A stretch of 64,000 nucleotides of DNA. Source: Pseudomonas taiwanensis. GTDB taxonomy: Bacteria > Pseudomonadota > Gammaproteobacteria > Pseudomonadales > Pseudomonadaceae. Shown here piece by piece: positions 51,646 to 62,698 of this stretch (position 1 is its first letter; each line of letters opens with the position of its first letter). The notes under the pieces are model-generated. The model saw only the letters and a program-made list of their open reading frames with translations. It ran no database searches and had not been told where the DNA came from. The position numbers and the translations under genes were made by a program. The stretch lies in NCBI RefSeq assembly GCF_013393345.1, contig NZ_QJRF01000031.1, forward strand, positions 62,001-126,000. Reading direction: 5' to 3'.

Positions 51646-51722
51646 TGGTGGGCCCACACGGACTCGAACCGTGGACCAAAGGATTATGAGTCCTCTGCTC
51701 TAACCGACTGAGCTATAGGCCC
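51646..51722 (-). tRNA. tRNA with CAU anticodon (Ile2, lysidine-modified, or Met)
   Basis: A 77-nt cloverleaf with encoded CCA. The acceptor is GGGCCTA / TGGGCCC, the D-arm AGCTCAGTCGGTTAGAGC, the anticodon loop CTCATAA (CAU), and the T-arm carries GGTTCGAGTCC. The non-formyl-methionine features (a first base pair that is formed) exclude initiator tRNA. Choosing between Ile2 and elongator Met needs identity elements I cannot score with certainty; the GGGCC acceptor is more like Ile2. It lies 15 bp after rmcA on the same strand and may be co-transcribed. Confidence 0.9.
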
Positions 51723-51737
51723 CAGAAGGCCGGCGGA

Positions 51738-54700
51738 TTATACAGGCGCCTTTTGCTGGGTGCCAATCGCAGGTAGAGGGCTTAGGAATTTGCGCGCGAA
51801 AGCCTCGGCGGGCAGGGCTGCGCTGACGATAAAGCCTTGAATCTGTTCGCATCCTTCTGCAGCGAGGAAATATTCCTGCGCCTTGGTTTCGACGCCTTCG
51901 GCGATGACGGTGAGTTGCATGCTGCGGCCGAGGGCGATGATGGCGCGGCTGATGGCGGCGTCGTTGGGATCGTCCGGCAGGCCGCGTACGAAGGACTTGT
52001 CGATCTTCAGCACATCCAGTGGCAGGCGTTTGAGGTAGCTGAGCGAGGAGTAGCCGGTGCCGAAGTCGTCGATGGCCAGTTGCACGCCGAGGGCCTTGAG
52101 GCTGTGCAGCACGCTGAGGGCTTCTTCGGCCTGGCTCATGATGAAGCTTTCGGTGATTTCCAGTTGCAGGCGCTGAGGTTCGAGGCCCAGTCCGTGAATG
52201 AGTTTTTGCAAACGCTCCATCAGGAGCGGCTGGCGCAGTTGGGCGCCAGCGAGGTTGACCGAGAGCGGACCAAACGGGGCGTGGTCTTCCTGCCATTGCT
52301 GCATCTGCCGGCAGGCATGGTCCAGCACCCAGTCGCCCAGGGGGAGGATCAGGCCGCATTCTTCCGCGAGGGGGATGAAGCGTTCGGGAGGGATTTCGCC
52401 GAGCTGCGGGTGATACCAGCGCACCAGGGCTTCGGCACCCACCAGCGTCTGGTGCTGGAGGCTGAACTTGGGTTGGTAGCTCAGGGACAGTTCGTTGCGT
52501 TCCAGTGCCCGGCGCAATTCGGTCTCGAGGGCCATCCGCTCGGTCGCCTGGCTGGTGAGGTCGCGGGTATAGAACTCGATGCGGTTGCGGCCACGGGCCT
52601 TGGCCCGGTACATGGCGGCGTCGGCATTCTTCACCACGGTCGCGACGTCCAGGCCGTGTTCGGGGAACAGGCTGATGCCGATGCTGGCGCTCATGAAGAA
52701 CTCATGCTGGCCGGCGGGAATGGGCGCTTCGAAGCAGGCCAGCAGCTTGTTGGCCACGGTTTGTGCGTCGCTGGCGTTGTGCAGTCCGGGTAGGAGGATG
52801 ATGAATTCATCGCCACCGAGGCGGGCCACGGTATCGATGTCGCGCAGTTGCTCGCGCAAGCGGGTGGCGATGCCCTTGAGCAACAGGTCGCCCACCGGGT
52901 GGCCGAGGCTGTCGTTGATGTGCTTGAAACGGTCCAGGTCTATGAACAGGACAGCGCCGTGATGGTGGTCGGTGGTGGCGTCGGCCAGCGCCAGTTGCAG
53001 GCGGCTTTCGAACAGCAGGCGATTGGGCAGGCCGGTGAGGGAGTCGTGGTGGGCCTGGAAGTCGAGTCGGGCCTGCGCATGCTTGAGGGGTGAGATGTCG
53101 GCGAACACGCCGACGTAATGCGTGACCTGCTGATGGCGGTCGCGCACGGCGCTGATGGTGAGCCATTCGGGGTAGGGCTCACCGTTCCGGCGGCGGTTCC
53201 AGATCTCGCCTTGCCAGTGCCCTTCGCGTTCGAGTTGATGCCACATGGCAGCGTAGAACGCGCTGTCGTGCTGGCCGGAGGCGAGCAAGCGGGGCGACTG
53301 GCCGAGGGCCTCGCTTTCGCTGTAGCCGGTGATCTCGCTGAAGGCGCGATTGACGGCCGTGATGCGTTGTTCGGTGTCGGTGATCATCACGCCTTCGGCC
53401 GTGCTTTCGAACACGGTGGCGGCCTGCTGCAACTTTTCCTGCATCTGCTGGCGCTCGGTGACGTCGCGGGCAATGGTCAGCATGCAGGGTTCGCCGCCGA
53501 TGGGCATCGGTTGGGCGGAGAGTTCGCAGACGCGTATCTGGCCAGTCTTGGTACGCACGGCAGTGGTGTAGTGGTGCAGGCTGCCGTGTTCCTGGATGGC
53601 CTGGATCATGAGCGCGCGGTCGGCCGGGTTGGCCCACAAGCCGAGTTCGAGGGTGGAGCGGTCGGCGATCTCTCGCTGGCTGTAGCCGGTGATCCGGGTG
53701 AAGCCACCGTTGGCCTCAAGCAGGCGCCCGTCGCTCATGCGGGTGATGAGCAGGCCGTCTGGCGAGGCATGGAAGGCGCGGGCGAACTTCTCTTCGGAAA
53801 CCTGCAGCAGCTGTTGGGTTTCCTTGAGTTGGGTGATGTCGCGGACGACCACGACCAGGGACGGGATGTTGTCCAGGTCGATGCTCTGCGCGGAAATCAG
53901 GCCGATGAAGGTTTCCCCATTGGCGCGGCGGAAGGGCATCTCCAGGTTGTGCAGCGGATTGCCTTGTTGCAGACGCTGGAGGAGTTTCGGGCCGATGCCG
54001 GGAATGCCCCAGATATCCAGCTCAGTGGCGGTACGGCCGAGGGCTTCACTGGCCTTGAGTCCGATCTGTTGCTCGAAGGTCTGGTTGATCGCCAGGAGAT
54101 TGCCGTCGGTGCGGCGTGCGATGACGATGATGTCGGGGCAATTGTGGAAAACCGAGGCGAACTTCTGCTCGGAGAGTTGCAGCGCCTGCTCGGTCTGTTT
54201 GGCCTCGGTGATGTCGATCATCAAGCCACGCATCATCTGCGTCTCCCCGTGGGGGATGAGCGTGATGATGTCGCGCACCCATAGCACCCGGCCGTCGGCA
54301 GCGATCATGCGGTAGTCGAGGCTGTGGTCGCGGCCGGCAATGGTTTCGGCTTCGCAGAAAGCGTTGGCCCATCCTGCGTCGTCGGGGTGCAGGGTGCGCC
54401 GCCAGAAGCCGGGCTCCAACCAGTTGCTCAAGGGGTAGCCAAGCAGGCGTTCGGCGTGGGGCGAAACATAGGTGTAACAGTAATCTTCGACGCGCATCTC
54501 CCAGGCGATGGCGTTGAGGCTCTCCACCAGGCCGCGGTAATGCTGTTCGCTGCTGCGCAGCTCTTCCTGCAGGGCGGCGCGGCTGGTCATTTCATTGCTG
54601 AGGCGGCGATTGACGCGCATGACGAAGGCAAGCACGCCGGCCAGCAGCAGCACGGCCGGCAGTCCGTAGAGCAGGATGCGATGCCAGTCGATGTGCGGGT

Positions 54701-55475
54701 AGAGGGCATCGCCCACCCAGCGTTCCTGGATGGCCGCGGTTTCTTCCGGGGTGATCTCGGCGAATACCCTGTCGAGGATGCCGGCGAGTAGCGGATGGAT
54801 TTTCGGCGTCGCCATGGCCAGTTGATAGCGATAAGGCGTCTCGCCGCTGATGCTGATGCCGTTCAGCTTGAGCTGGCGCAGGCTCCAGACACTGGAGGCA
54901 AGGTCACCGACGAAGGCGTCTACCTGACCGGTGGCCAGGGCCTGGAGCGCGGCGGCCACTGTGGGGTAGCCCTGCAGGCTGAGGTCGGGGTGCTGGTTGC
55001 GCAGTAGTTCATGGGGGGCATAGTCGGATACGACGCCAACACGCAGGCCGTAGAGGTCCTGGATGTTCGATGGCTGGGGGCCCCGTGTCTGGGAAAGGAT
55101 GACGATGGGGAAGTCGAGATAGGGCCGCGTGAAGTTCAGGTACTGCTGGCGTTCCGGGGTGGACATGACGCCGGGGAGGATATCCAGTTCACCTTCGCGG
55201 GCTCGCTTGAGCACTTCGCCCCAATTGTCGGACTCGACCGGGGTGAGCTTGAGCTTCAGCTTGCGACGGATCAGCTCGACGTAGTCGGCAGCCAGGCCTT
55301 GGTGCCGGCCTTGGGAGTCCTGGAATTCGAAGGGGGGCCAGGAGGTGTCGATGCCGAGTTGCAGCTCGCCGTGAGTGTCGAGCCAGGCCTGTTCTTCCGG
55401 AGTGAGCGTCAGGGCGCCGGCCGGGAAGGTCCAGAGTGCCAGCCAAAGGATCAGTAGGGCCCGCGCTCGCGCCAT
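51738..55475 (-). CDS. rmcA: RmcA-like c-di-GMP protein (SBP-PAS-GGDEF-EAL)
   Basis: Inner-membrane signalling protein of 1245 residues, the length I recall for P. aeruginosa RmcA (PA0575), which lies in the same place next to rpoD. Order: signal peptide or first helix; periplasmic solute-binding domain (about 25-265, LQLGIDTSWPPFEFQD); a membrane helix (LLYGLPAVLLLAGVLAFVM, about 275-295); four PAS domains (about 310-790); GGDEF (intact GGDEF near residue 885, in ARLGGDEFIILLP); and EAL (intact EAL near 1014, with LEITESF, IDDFGTGYSSLSYL and EGVET). RmcA is known to lower c-di-GMP in response to redox state. ATG 55475 is preferred; ATG 55487 has the AAGGA directly abutting it. Confidence 0.87.
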   Translation of the reverse strand: MARARALLILWLALWTFPAGALTLTPEEQAWLDTHGELQLGIDTSWPPFEFQDSQGRHQGLAADYVELIRRKLKLKLTPVESDNWGEVLKRAREGELDILPGVMSTPERQQYLNFTRPYLDFPIVILSQTRGPQPSNIQDLYGLRVGVVSDYAPHELLRNQHPDLSLQGYPTVAAALQALATGQVDAFVGDLASSVWSLRQLKLNGISISGETPYRYQLAMATPKIHPLLAGILDRVFAEITPEETAAIQERWVGDALYPHIDWHRILLYGLPAVLLLAGVLAFVMRVNRRLSNEMTSRAALQEELRSSEQHYRGLVESLNAIAWEMRVEDYCYTYVSPHAERLLGYPLSNWLEPGFWRRTLHPDDAGWANAFCEAETIAGRDHSLDYRMIAADGRVLWVRDIITLIPHGETQMMRGLMIDITEAKQTEQALQLSEQKFASVFHNCPDIIVIARRTDGNLLAINQTFEQQIGLKASEALGRTATELDIWGIPGIGPKLLQRLQQGNPLHNLEMPFRRANGETFIGLISAQSIDLDNIPSLVVVVRDITQLKETQQLLQVSEEKFARAFHASPDGLLITRMSDGRLLEANGGFTRITGYSQREIADRSTLELGLWANPADRALMIQAIQEHGSLHHYTTAVRTKTGQIRVCELSAQPMPIGGEPCMLTIARDVTERQQMQEKLQQAATVFESTAEGVMITDTEQRITAVNRAFSEITGYSESEALGQSPRLLASGQHDSAFYAAMWHQLEREGHWQGEIWNRRRNGEPYPEWLTISAVRDRHQQVTHYVGVFADISPLKHAQARLDFQAHHDSLTGLPNRLLFESRLQLALADATTDHHHGAVLFIDLDRFKHINDSLGHPVGDLLLKGIATRLREQLRDIDTVARLGGDEFIILLPGLHNASDAQTVANKLLACFEAPIPAGQHEFFMSASIGISLFPEHGLDVATVVKNADAAMYRAKARGRNRIEFYTRDLTSQATERMALETELRRALERNELSLSYQPKFSLQHQTLVGAEALVRWYHPQLGEIPPERFIPLAEECGLILPLGDWVLDHACRQMQQWQEDHAPFGPLSVNLAGAQLRQPLLMERLQKLIHGLGLEPQRLQLEITESFIMSQAEEALSVLHSLKALGVQLAIDDFGTGYSSLSYLKRLPLDVLKIDKSFVRGLPDDPNDAAISRAIIALGRSMQLTVIAEGVETKAQEYFLAAEGCEQIQGFIVSAALPAEAFARKFLSPLPAIGTQQKAPV

Positions 55476-55570
55476 TGGCGGCCTCATTCCTTGAAGGGAT
55501 GTAGGACCGAAGTGTAGACGTGACCGCTTGTCGGCTGGAAGTGAAATGAACGCGCTGAGCAATGCGACAC

Positions 55571-55602
55571 ACAAAAGAAAACCCCCGGACTGGCCGGGGG
55601 TT
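55571..55602 (-). terminator. Terminator of rpoD
   Basis: On the minus strand AACCCCCGG / CCGGGGGTT (9 bp, 5-nt loop) is followed by TTCTTTTG. It starts 10 bp after the rpoD stop and separates the operon from rmcA. Confidence 0.85.
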
Positions 55603-55612
55603 CTCGTATCGC

Positions 55613-57463
<1,851 letters not shown>

Positions 57464-57530
57464 AGCACCCTATCCATTTAAGGTCTTGGCGGGCTGAAAA
57501 CAAGCCGAGGATTATACCTGATCCGGGGCC

Positions 57531-59522
57531 TTACGCGCCAGTTGGGGTCGGAGTCAGGGGAGAAGTGTTGCGGCTGAGGAGGTCGCGCAGCTGATCTTTT
57601 TCCTCTGCGCTGAGTTCGCTTTGCCGCGCTTTTCGCAGCAGCTTTTCCAGGCGGCGTTCCCGCTGGCGAGCCGACAACCTAGTTATAGTGTCGAAAAACT
57701 GTTGTTCAAGGTTGTCTTCGGAAATCAGCCATTCCTTTTCCGCCAGGGCCCGTAACAGACGGCCCTGATCGGTGCCGTGCCAGCGGGCGATCAGCTGCAG
57801 CGAACGAAGTTTCGGATTCTTCTGAACGGCTTCCACGAGTGCCACCATGAGCTGGGCATACGTGTCGTCTTCGGCGGCGAAGTGGCTGGCATCCTCGACT
57901 TTCTGCGCCAATGACGGGTGGTGCAGCAAAGTGCGCAGTGCCGTGAGAGTGGGCGATTCCACCTTCACTTCGGTGCGCGGTGGCTGCCTGAAATCATCAC
58001 GGCCCTGCTTGCTCCATTTCTTGCCGTTTTTCTTCCAGTCGTCCTTTTTCCAGCCTTCCTTGCGCCGTTCGTCCTTCTGCCAGGTGCCCTGCTGGGCGGC
58101 TGGCTGCTCGAAGTAGTGCGAATGGTCCGGCTCGTGCTGCTGGTCGTCGTAGCCGGAGAACGATGCGTAGTAGGCGTCGTCCGGGTGGTCGTGGCTTTCG
58201 CTTCTCGCCGGTGTCGCGCTGCGGGCGAACTGGCCGAGTGCGTCGCCATTGAGACCGGTGATCTCGGCCAGGCGCTGACGCATCAGGACCTTGAGATTTG
58301 CGCCGGGAATTCGCTCGATCAGCGGCGCGGCCAGCGTAGCCAGGTGAGCCTTGCCTTCCAGTGAGCTGGGGTCGGCTTCCTGAGTCAGTTGCTGGAAGAA
58401 GTAGTCCGCGAGCGGTTGTGCATGCTGGGTGATCCGCGCGCGGAATGCGTCGGTGCCTTCCTTGCGGACCAGGCTGTCCGGGTCTTCGCCCTCGGGCAGG
58501 AAGAGGAAGCGCGCGCGGCGTCCGTCCTCAAGTCCGGATAGGGCAGCTTCCAGGGCGCGCCAGGCGGCTTTGCGTCCTGCCTGGTCGCCGTCGAAACAGA
58601 AGAGGATGTTCGGCACCAGGCGGAACAGGCGGCGGATGTGTTCTTCGCTGGTGGCGGTGCCCAGCGTGGCGACGGCATTGCGCAGGCCCTGTTGGGCGAG
58701 GGCGATGACGTCCATGTACCCCTCGACGACCATGATTTCGTCGAGGTTGCGATTGTGCTTGCGTGCTTCGAACAGCCCGTAGAGTTCCTGGCCCTTGTGG
58801 AAGACCGGGGTTTCCGGCGAGTTCAGGTACTTGGGCTTGTCGTCGCCAAGCACCCGGCCACCGAAGGCGATGATCCGTCCACGGTTGTCACGGATCGGGA
58901 ACATCACCCGGTCGCGGAAGCGGTCGTAGCGCTTGCCGGTATCGGCGTTTTCGATCAGCAAGCCGGCGTCGATCATGTGCTTCTGCTGCAGGCTGTCCCC
59001 GCCCATGTGCTTGAGCAGGTTGTCCCAGCCGGGCGGGGCGAAGCCGAGGCCGAAGTCGCGGGCGATTTCGCCGGTCAGGCCGCGTCCTTTCAGGTATTCG
59101 ACGGCGGCCTTGCGGGTCGGGTGTTGCTTCAACGCATGGCGATAGAAGTCCGATGCAGCGGTAAGCAGGGCGTAGAGCGGCGAATCGCTCGGCTGACGCG
59201 GCCCGCTGCTGCGGCCGCCTTCTTCTCTGGGGACTTCCAGGCCTGCGCGCTTGGCCAGTTCCTCGACCGCCTGGGGGAAGTCCAGGTGATCGTGATCCAT
59301 GACGAAGCCGAGGGCATTGCCGCCGGCGCCGCAGCCGAAGCAGTAATAGAACTGCTTGTCCGGGCTGACGCTGAAGGAGGGCGTCTTTTCGTTATGGAAG
59401 GGGCAGCGAGCGGTGTAGTTCTTGCCGGCCTTTTTCAGCTGCACGCGGGCGCCGACCACTTCGACTATGTCGGTGCGGTTCAGCAGATCGTCGATGAAGC
59501 CTTGGGGAATCAGGCCGGCCAT
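57531..59522 (-). CDS. dnaG: DNA primase
   Basis: Primase of 663 residues that makes RNA primers at the replication fork. The N-terminal zinc-binding CHC2 domain has Cys40, His43, Cys61 and Cys64 (CPFHNEKTPSFSVS ... YYCFGCGAGG). The TOPRIM catalytic core follows (IMVVEGYMDVIAL, near residue 265, and FCFDGDQAGRKAAWRALE). The C-terminal helicase-binding domain ends the protein after a Lys/Gln/Trp-rich, low-complexity linker (about 465-520, with KDERRKEGWKKDDWKKN). It sits 67 bp upstream of rpoD. Confidence 0.96.
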   Translation of the reverse strand: MAGLIPQGFIDDLLNRTDIVEVVGARVQLKKAGKNYTARCPFHNEKTPSFSVSPDKQFYYCFGCGAGGNALGFVMDHDHLDFPQAVEELAKRAGLEVPREEGGRSSGPRQPSDSPLYALLTAASDFYRHALKQHPTRKAAVEYLKGRGLTGEIARDFGLGFAPPGWDNLLKHMGGDSLQQKHMIDAGLLIENADTGKRYDRFRDRVMFPIRDNRGRIIAFGGRVLGDDKPKYLNSPETPVFHKGQELYGLFEARKHNRNLDEIMVVEGYMDVIALAQQGLRNAVATLGTATSEEHIRRLFRLVPNILFCFDGDQAGRKAAWRALEAALSGLEDGRRARFLFLPEGEDPDSLVRKEGTDAFRARITQHAQPLADYFFQQLTQEADPSSLEGKAHLATLAAPLIERIPGANLKVLMRQRLAEITGLNGDALGQFARSATPARSESHDHPDDAYYASFSGYDDQQHEPDHSHYFEQPAAQQGTWQKDERRKEGWKKDDWKKNGKKWSKQGRDDFRQPPRTEVKVESPTLTALRTLLHHPSLAQKVEDASHFAAEDDTYAQLMVALVEAVQKNPKLRSLQLIARWHGTDQGRLLRALAEKEWLISEDNLEQQFFDTITRLSARQRERRLEKLLRKARQSELSAEEKDQLRDLLSRNTSPLTPTPTGA

Positions 59523-59603
59523 AGGGTGCTCGGGGCGCAGGAAGGTTCAAAGCATACCCGCGCCTGGCCAGTGAAGTCAGGCGGGAGTCTTGAGCTGGAA
59601 AGC

Positions 59604-59643
59604 AAAAAACTCCGCCATTCGCAAAAGCGAAGCGGAGTTTCTT
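59604..59643 (-). terminator. Internal terminator between rpsU and dnaG
   Basis: On the minus strand AAACTCCGC / GCGGAGTTT forms a 9-bp stem around a smaller TTCGC...GCGAA hairpin, followed by TTTGC. In E. coli a partial terminator at this position lets rpsU be expressed more than dnaG; the same logic is likely here. Confidence 0.75.
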
Positions 59644-59711
59644 GTGTGCCCAGCATGCACTCGCCCGGCCGGAGCCGGGCGATGCGTGAGCGTGCGGCGT
59701 AGCCTGCTAAC

Positions 59712-59927
59712 TCAGTACAGGCGCTCGCGGCGACGCTGCTCGCGCTGCACTTTCTTGGCGTGACGCTTGACCGCGGCGGCGGCTTTGCGCTTGCGCTCTG
59801 CAGTGGGCTTCTCGTAGAACTCACGGCTGCGAACTTCGGCCAGTACGCCGGCTTTCTCGCAGGAGCGCTTGAAACGACGCAGAGCTACGTCGAAGGGTTC
59901 GTTCTCTTTAACTTTGACGGCTGGCAT
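59712..59927 (-). CDS. rpsU: 30S ribosomal protein S21
   Basis: Basic ribosomal protein of 71 residues ([19 protein letters not shown], then [29 protein letters not shown]). S21 sits at the 30S platform near the 3' end of 16S rRNA and helps initiation. ATG 59927 is the family start; a longer in-frame start at 60005 is not credible. First gene of the rpsU-dnaG-rpoD operon, with a strong promoter upstream. Confidence 0.97.
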   Translation of the reverse strand: MPAVKVKENEPFDVALRRFKRSCEKAGVLAEVRSREFYEKPTAERKRKAAAAVKRHAKKVQREQRRRERLY

Positions 59928-60014
59928 CCAGGTCGTACCTTCATCAATTACCGAATGGTCGACGCATTCCGGCAAAAGCTGGCTCGGTGGCGCGTCGGAT
60001 TTCAAGGGCTGCGG

Positions 60015-60043
60015 ATATTAACGCCTCAGGGCACGGAATGCAA
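60015..60043 (-). promoter_or_regulatory. Sigma70 promoter of the rpsU operon
   Basis: On the minus strand, -35 TTGCAT (60043-60038) and -10 TAATAT (60020-60015) are separated by exactly 17 bp. It lies 88 bp before the rpsU start in the divergent region with tsaD. No matching promoter for tsaD was recognised. Confidence 0.65.
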
Positions 60044-60133
60044 AGCCTTCAGTCGAAAACCGCTGGTCGGCGCAGGGGGCGGCGATTATGATTCGCGCCT
60101 TCTTCTTTTGCCAGGCCAGAAAGGCGCGTACCC

Positions 60134-61159
60134 ATGCTAGTGCTGGGGTTGGAAACCTCCTGCGACGAAACCGGCGTCGCCCTTTATGACAGTGAACGCG
60201 GCCTCCTGGCCGATGCGCTGTTCAGTCAGATCGACCTGCATCGGGTCTACGGCGGCGTCGTGCCCGAGCTGGCGTCCCGTGACCATGTGAAGCGTCTGCT
60301 ACCGCTGCTGCGCGAAGTCCTGGAAGAGGCTGATCGCAAGCCCGAGGATATCGACGGCATCGCCTACACCGCGGGTCCCGGCCTGGTGGGCGCGTTGCTG
60401 GTGGGGGCGTCCTGCGCCCAGGCCCTGGCATTCGCCTGGGGCGTACCGGCGCTTGGTGTCCACCATATGGAAGGCCACTTGCTGGCGCCCATGCTGGAAG
60501 AAACGCCTCCGGAGTTCCCGTTCATCGCCTTGCTGGTTTCGGGTGGTCACACCCAGCTGGTGCGGGTGGATGGCATTGGCTGCTACCAGTTGCTCGGCGA
60601 ATCGGTGGACGACGCCGCGGGCGAAGCCTTCGACAAGACCGCCAAGCTGATTGGGCTCGGTTATCCGGGCGGTCCGGAAATCGCGCGGCTGGCCCAGAGC
60701 GGCACCCCCGGCCGCTTCGTATTCCCACGGCCGATGACCGATCGTCCCGGCCTGGACTTCTCCTTCAGCGGCCTCAAGACCTTCGCCCTCAATACCTGGC
60801 AGCGCTGCCGCGATGCTGGAGACGACGGCGAGCAAACCCGTTGCGACATCGCTCTGGCCTTCGAACAGGCGGTGGTGGAGACTCTCACCATCAAGTGCCG
60901 TCGCGCGCTCAAGCAGACCGGTCTCAAGCGCCTGGTGATCGCCGGCGGTGTCAGCGCCAACCAGTCGTTGCGACAGGCGTTGGCCAAGATGCTCGGTGAG
61001 CTGAAGGGTGATGTGTTCTATGCACGGCCGCGTTTCTGCACCGACAACGGCGCGATGATCGCTTACGCCGGCTGCCAGCGTTTGCTGGCGGGCCAGCAGG
61101 ATGGGCCGGCGATTGGTGTCCAGGCGCGTTGGCCGATGGAGCAGCTGCCCCCCGTCTGA
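60134..61159 (+). CDS. tsaD: tRNA N6-threonylcarbamoyladenosine transferase subunit TsaD
   Basis: Protein of 341 residues that, with TsaB and TsaE, transfers the threonylcarbamoyl group to A37 of ANN-decoding tRNAs. The ASKHA ATPase fold shows [16 protein letters not shown] at the start, metal-binding HMEGH (residues 111-115), [10 protein letters not shown] and [10 protein letters not shown]. The start [12 protein letters not shown] at ATG 60134 is standard. It is divergent from rpsU and convergent with plsY. Its tRNA targets would include the CAU tRNA encoded nearby if that is Ile2 or Met. Confidence 0.96.
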   Translation: MLVLGLETSCDETGVALYDSERGLLADALFSQIDLHRVYGGVVPELASRDHVKRLLPLLREVLEEADRKPEDIDGIAYTAGPGLVGALLVGASCAQALAFAWGVPALGVHHMEGHLLAPMLEETPPEFPFIALLVSGGHTQLVRVDGIGCYQLLGESVDDAAGEAFDKTAKLIGLGYPGGPEIARLAQSGTPGRFVFPRPMTDRPGLDFSFSGLKTFALNTWQRCRDAGDDGEQTRCDIALAFEQAVVETLTIKCRRALKQTGLKRLVIAGGVSANQSLRQALAKMLGELKGDVFYARPRFCTDNGAMIAYAGCQRLLAGQQDGPAIGVQARWPMEQLPPV

Positions 61160-61190
61160 TCCACTGGGTGAGCCGATTTCACGCCGACAG

Positions 61191-61769
61191 TCAGAAATGC
61201 CGTTCGCGTCCTGCGAAAAGGTCGCGTAGATTGCCGCGATGGCGCCAGACGATAAGTCCGGTCAGCACTGTCATCGGTAGCAGCGCGCCGGGTTGTTGCC
61301 AGGCCAGCAGCGGCAATGTGAGCGGCGTGGCGATCAAGGCCGCCAGCGAACTGGTGCGAGTCAGGTAGAAGGTCAGCGCCCAGGCGCAAATGGCCAGCAG
61401 TGCTGCCGGTGGATACAGGCCGAGCAGCATGCCGGCAGCGGTGGCGACACCCTTGCCGCCGCGAAATCGGAAGTAAATGGGATAAAGGTGCCCGAGCACC
61501 GCTGCGAGGCCGACCCAGGCCTGCTGCTGGATGTCGAAGCCACAGAGATAGGCGACCAGGACCGGCAACAAGCCTTTGAGCAGGTCGCCAAGCAGGGTCA
61601 GGACCGCAAGTTTCTTTCCCGCCACCCGTAACATATTGGTGGCGCCAGGGTTGCCGGAACCCTGGGCACGTGGGTCGCCCGTGCCGAAGAGTCGGCTGAG
61701 CAGAATGGCGAAGGACAACGATCCGAGCAGGTAGGCGAGAGTCGCCAGCAGCCAAAACATGGTATCCAT
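61191..61769 (-). CDS. plsY: Acyl-phosphate:glycerol-3-phosphate acyltransferase
   Basis: Integral inner-membrane acyltransferase of 192 residues that makes lysophosphatidate from acyl-phosphate. Its five helices and three conserved motifs are seen: GSGNPGATN (motif 1), [20 protein letters not shown] (motif 2) and the later [14 protein letters not shown] region. ATG 61769 ([21 protein letters not shown]) is the usual start; ATG 61760 is possible. Divergent from folB over 42 bp. Confidence 0.94.
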   Translation of the reverse strand: MDTMFWLLATLAYLLGSLSFAILLSRLFGTGDPRAQGSGNPGATNMLRVAGKKLAVLTLLGDLLKGLLPVLVAYLCGFDIQQQAWVGLAAVLGHLYPIYFRFRGGKGVATAAGMLLGLYPPAALLAICAWALTFYLTRTSSLAALIATPLTLPLLAWQQPGALLPMTVLTGLIVWRHRGNLRDLFAGRERHF

Positions 61770-61811
61770 TCCGGGGCGAGGAAGTCCCGATTCTAGCGGG
61801 GCAGCACTGAC

Positions 61812-62165
61812 GTGGACACGGTTTTCATCGAGGGTCTGGAAGTGGACACCGTAATCGGTGCCTATGACTGGGAGCGCAGTATCCGCCAGTGCCTGCGGCT
61901 GGACCTGCAGCTGGCCTGGGACAACCGACCGGCCGCCGCTGGCGACGATCTCGAGAAAGCACTCGATTATGCCGCTGTTTCCCAGCGCATCCAGGCGTTC
62001 GCCGCCGAGGCGCAGTTCCTCCTGGTGGAAACCTTCGCTGAGCGTCTGGTGGCCGTGCTGATGGCCGAGTTCAATATTCCCTGGGTCCGCCTGAAACTGC
62101 ACAAACCCGGTGCCGTACCGGCAGCCAGCAGCGTTGGCGTGGAGATCGAGCGCGGATGCCGCTGA
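61812..62165 (+). CDS. folB: Dihydroneopterin aldolase
   Basis: Folate-pathway enzyme of 117 residues that cleaves 7,8-dihydroneopterin to 6-hydroxymethyl-dihydropterin and glycolaldehyde. Start codon is GTG 61812. Motifs: [21 protein letters not shown] at the N-terminus, [30 protein letters not shown] (catalytic Glu) and [19 protein letters not shown] (catalytic Lys). Its 3' end overlaps folK by 10 bp, so the two are coupled and perform consecutive steps. Confidence 0.94.
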   Translation: MDTVFIEGLEVDTVIGAYDWERSIRQCLRLDLQLAWDNRPAAAGDDLEKALDYAAVSQRIQAFAAEAQFLLVETFAERLVAVLMAEFNIPWVRLKLHKPGAVPAASSVGVEIERGCR

Positions 62166-62698
62166 CTCCTATCTACCTTGGCCTCGGCAGCAATATCGAG
62201 CGTGAGCGGAATCTGACCGCCGGGCTCGAGGCGCTGGACGGATTCCTCCAGGACATTCGCTGCTCTCCGGTGTTCGAAAGCTTTCCCGTGGGTATCAAGA
62301 GCGGGAATTTCTTCAATTTCGTGGTGGCCGCCCTTACCGACCTGTCTTTGCACGAACTGGATCGCCGCTTGAAGGAGATCGAGGCTGACAATGGTCGCTA
62401 TGCGCCGGGCCGCAAGGGCCTGCCGCTGGACATCGACGTGCTGCTGTATGGCGATCGCGTGGGGAACTTCGACGGCCTCATCCTGCCGCGCCCGGAAGTG
62501 CTGAAGAATGCTTTCGTGCTCTGGCCCCTGTCGCTGCTGGCGCCTGACCTTCAGCACCCCGGCGAACATCGAGGCTTCGCCGAGCTTTGGGAGCGTGCCG
62601 CTATCGAGCAGGCACTGTGGCCGGCATCCTTCTCCTGGCGCGGCGTCGAGCTGACGCCGCCCGGACTGATTCAGGCCTTCCCGCCACCTTCCTTGTAA
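62156..62698 (+). CDS. folK: 2-amino-4-hydroxy-6-hydroxymethyldihydropteridine pyrophosphokinase
   Basis: HPPK of 180 residues, the step after FolB in folate synthesis. [21 protein letters not shown] opens the protein; [27 protein letters not shown] and the catalytic segment [16 protein letters not shown] follow (two Asp for magnesium), then [23 protein letters not shown]. It is longer at the C-terminus than the E. coli enzyme by about 20 residues. Its 3' end overlaps the convergent cca gene by 28 bp. Confidence 0.93.
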   Translation: MPLTPIYLGLGSNIERERNLTAGLEALDGFLQDIRCSPVFESFPVGIKSGNFFNFVVAALTDLSLHELDRRLKEIEADNGRYAPGRKGLPLDIDVLLYGDRVGNFDGLILPRPEVLKNAFVLWPLSLLAPDLQHPGEHRGFAELWERAAIEQALWPASFSWRGVELTPPGLIQAFPPPSL

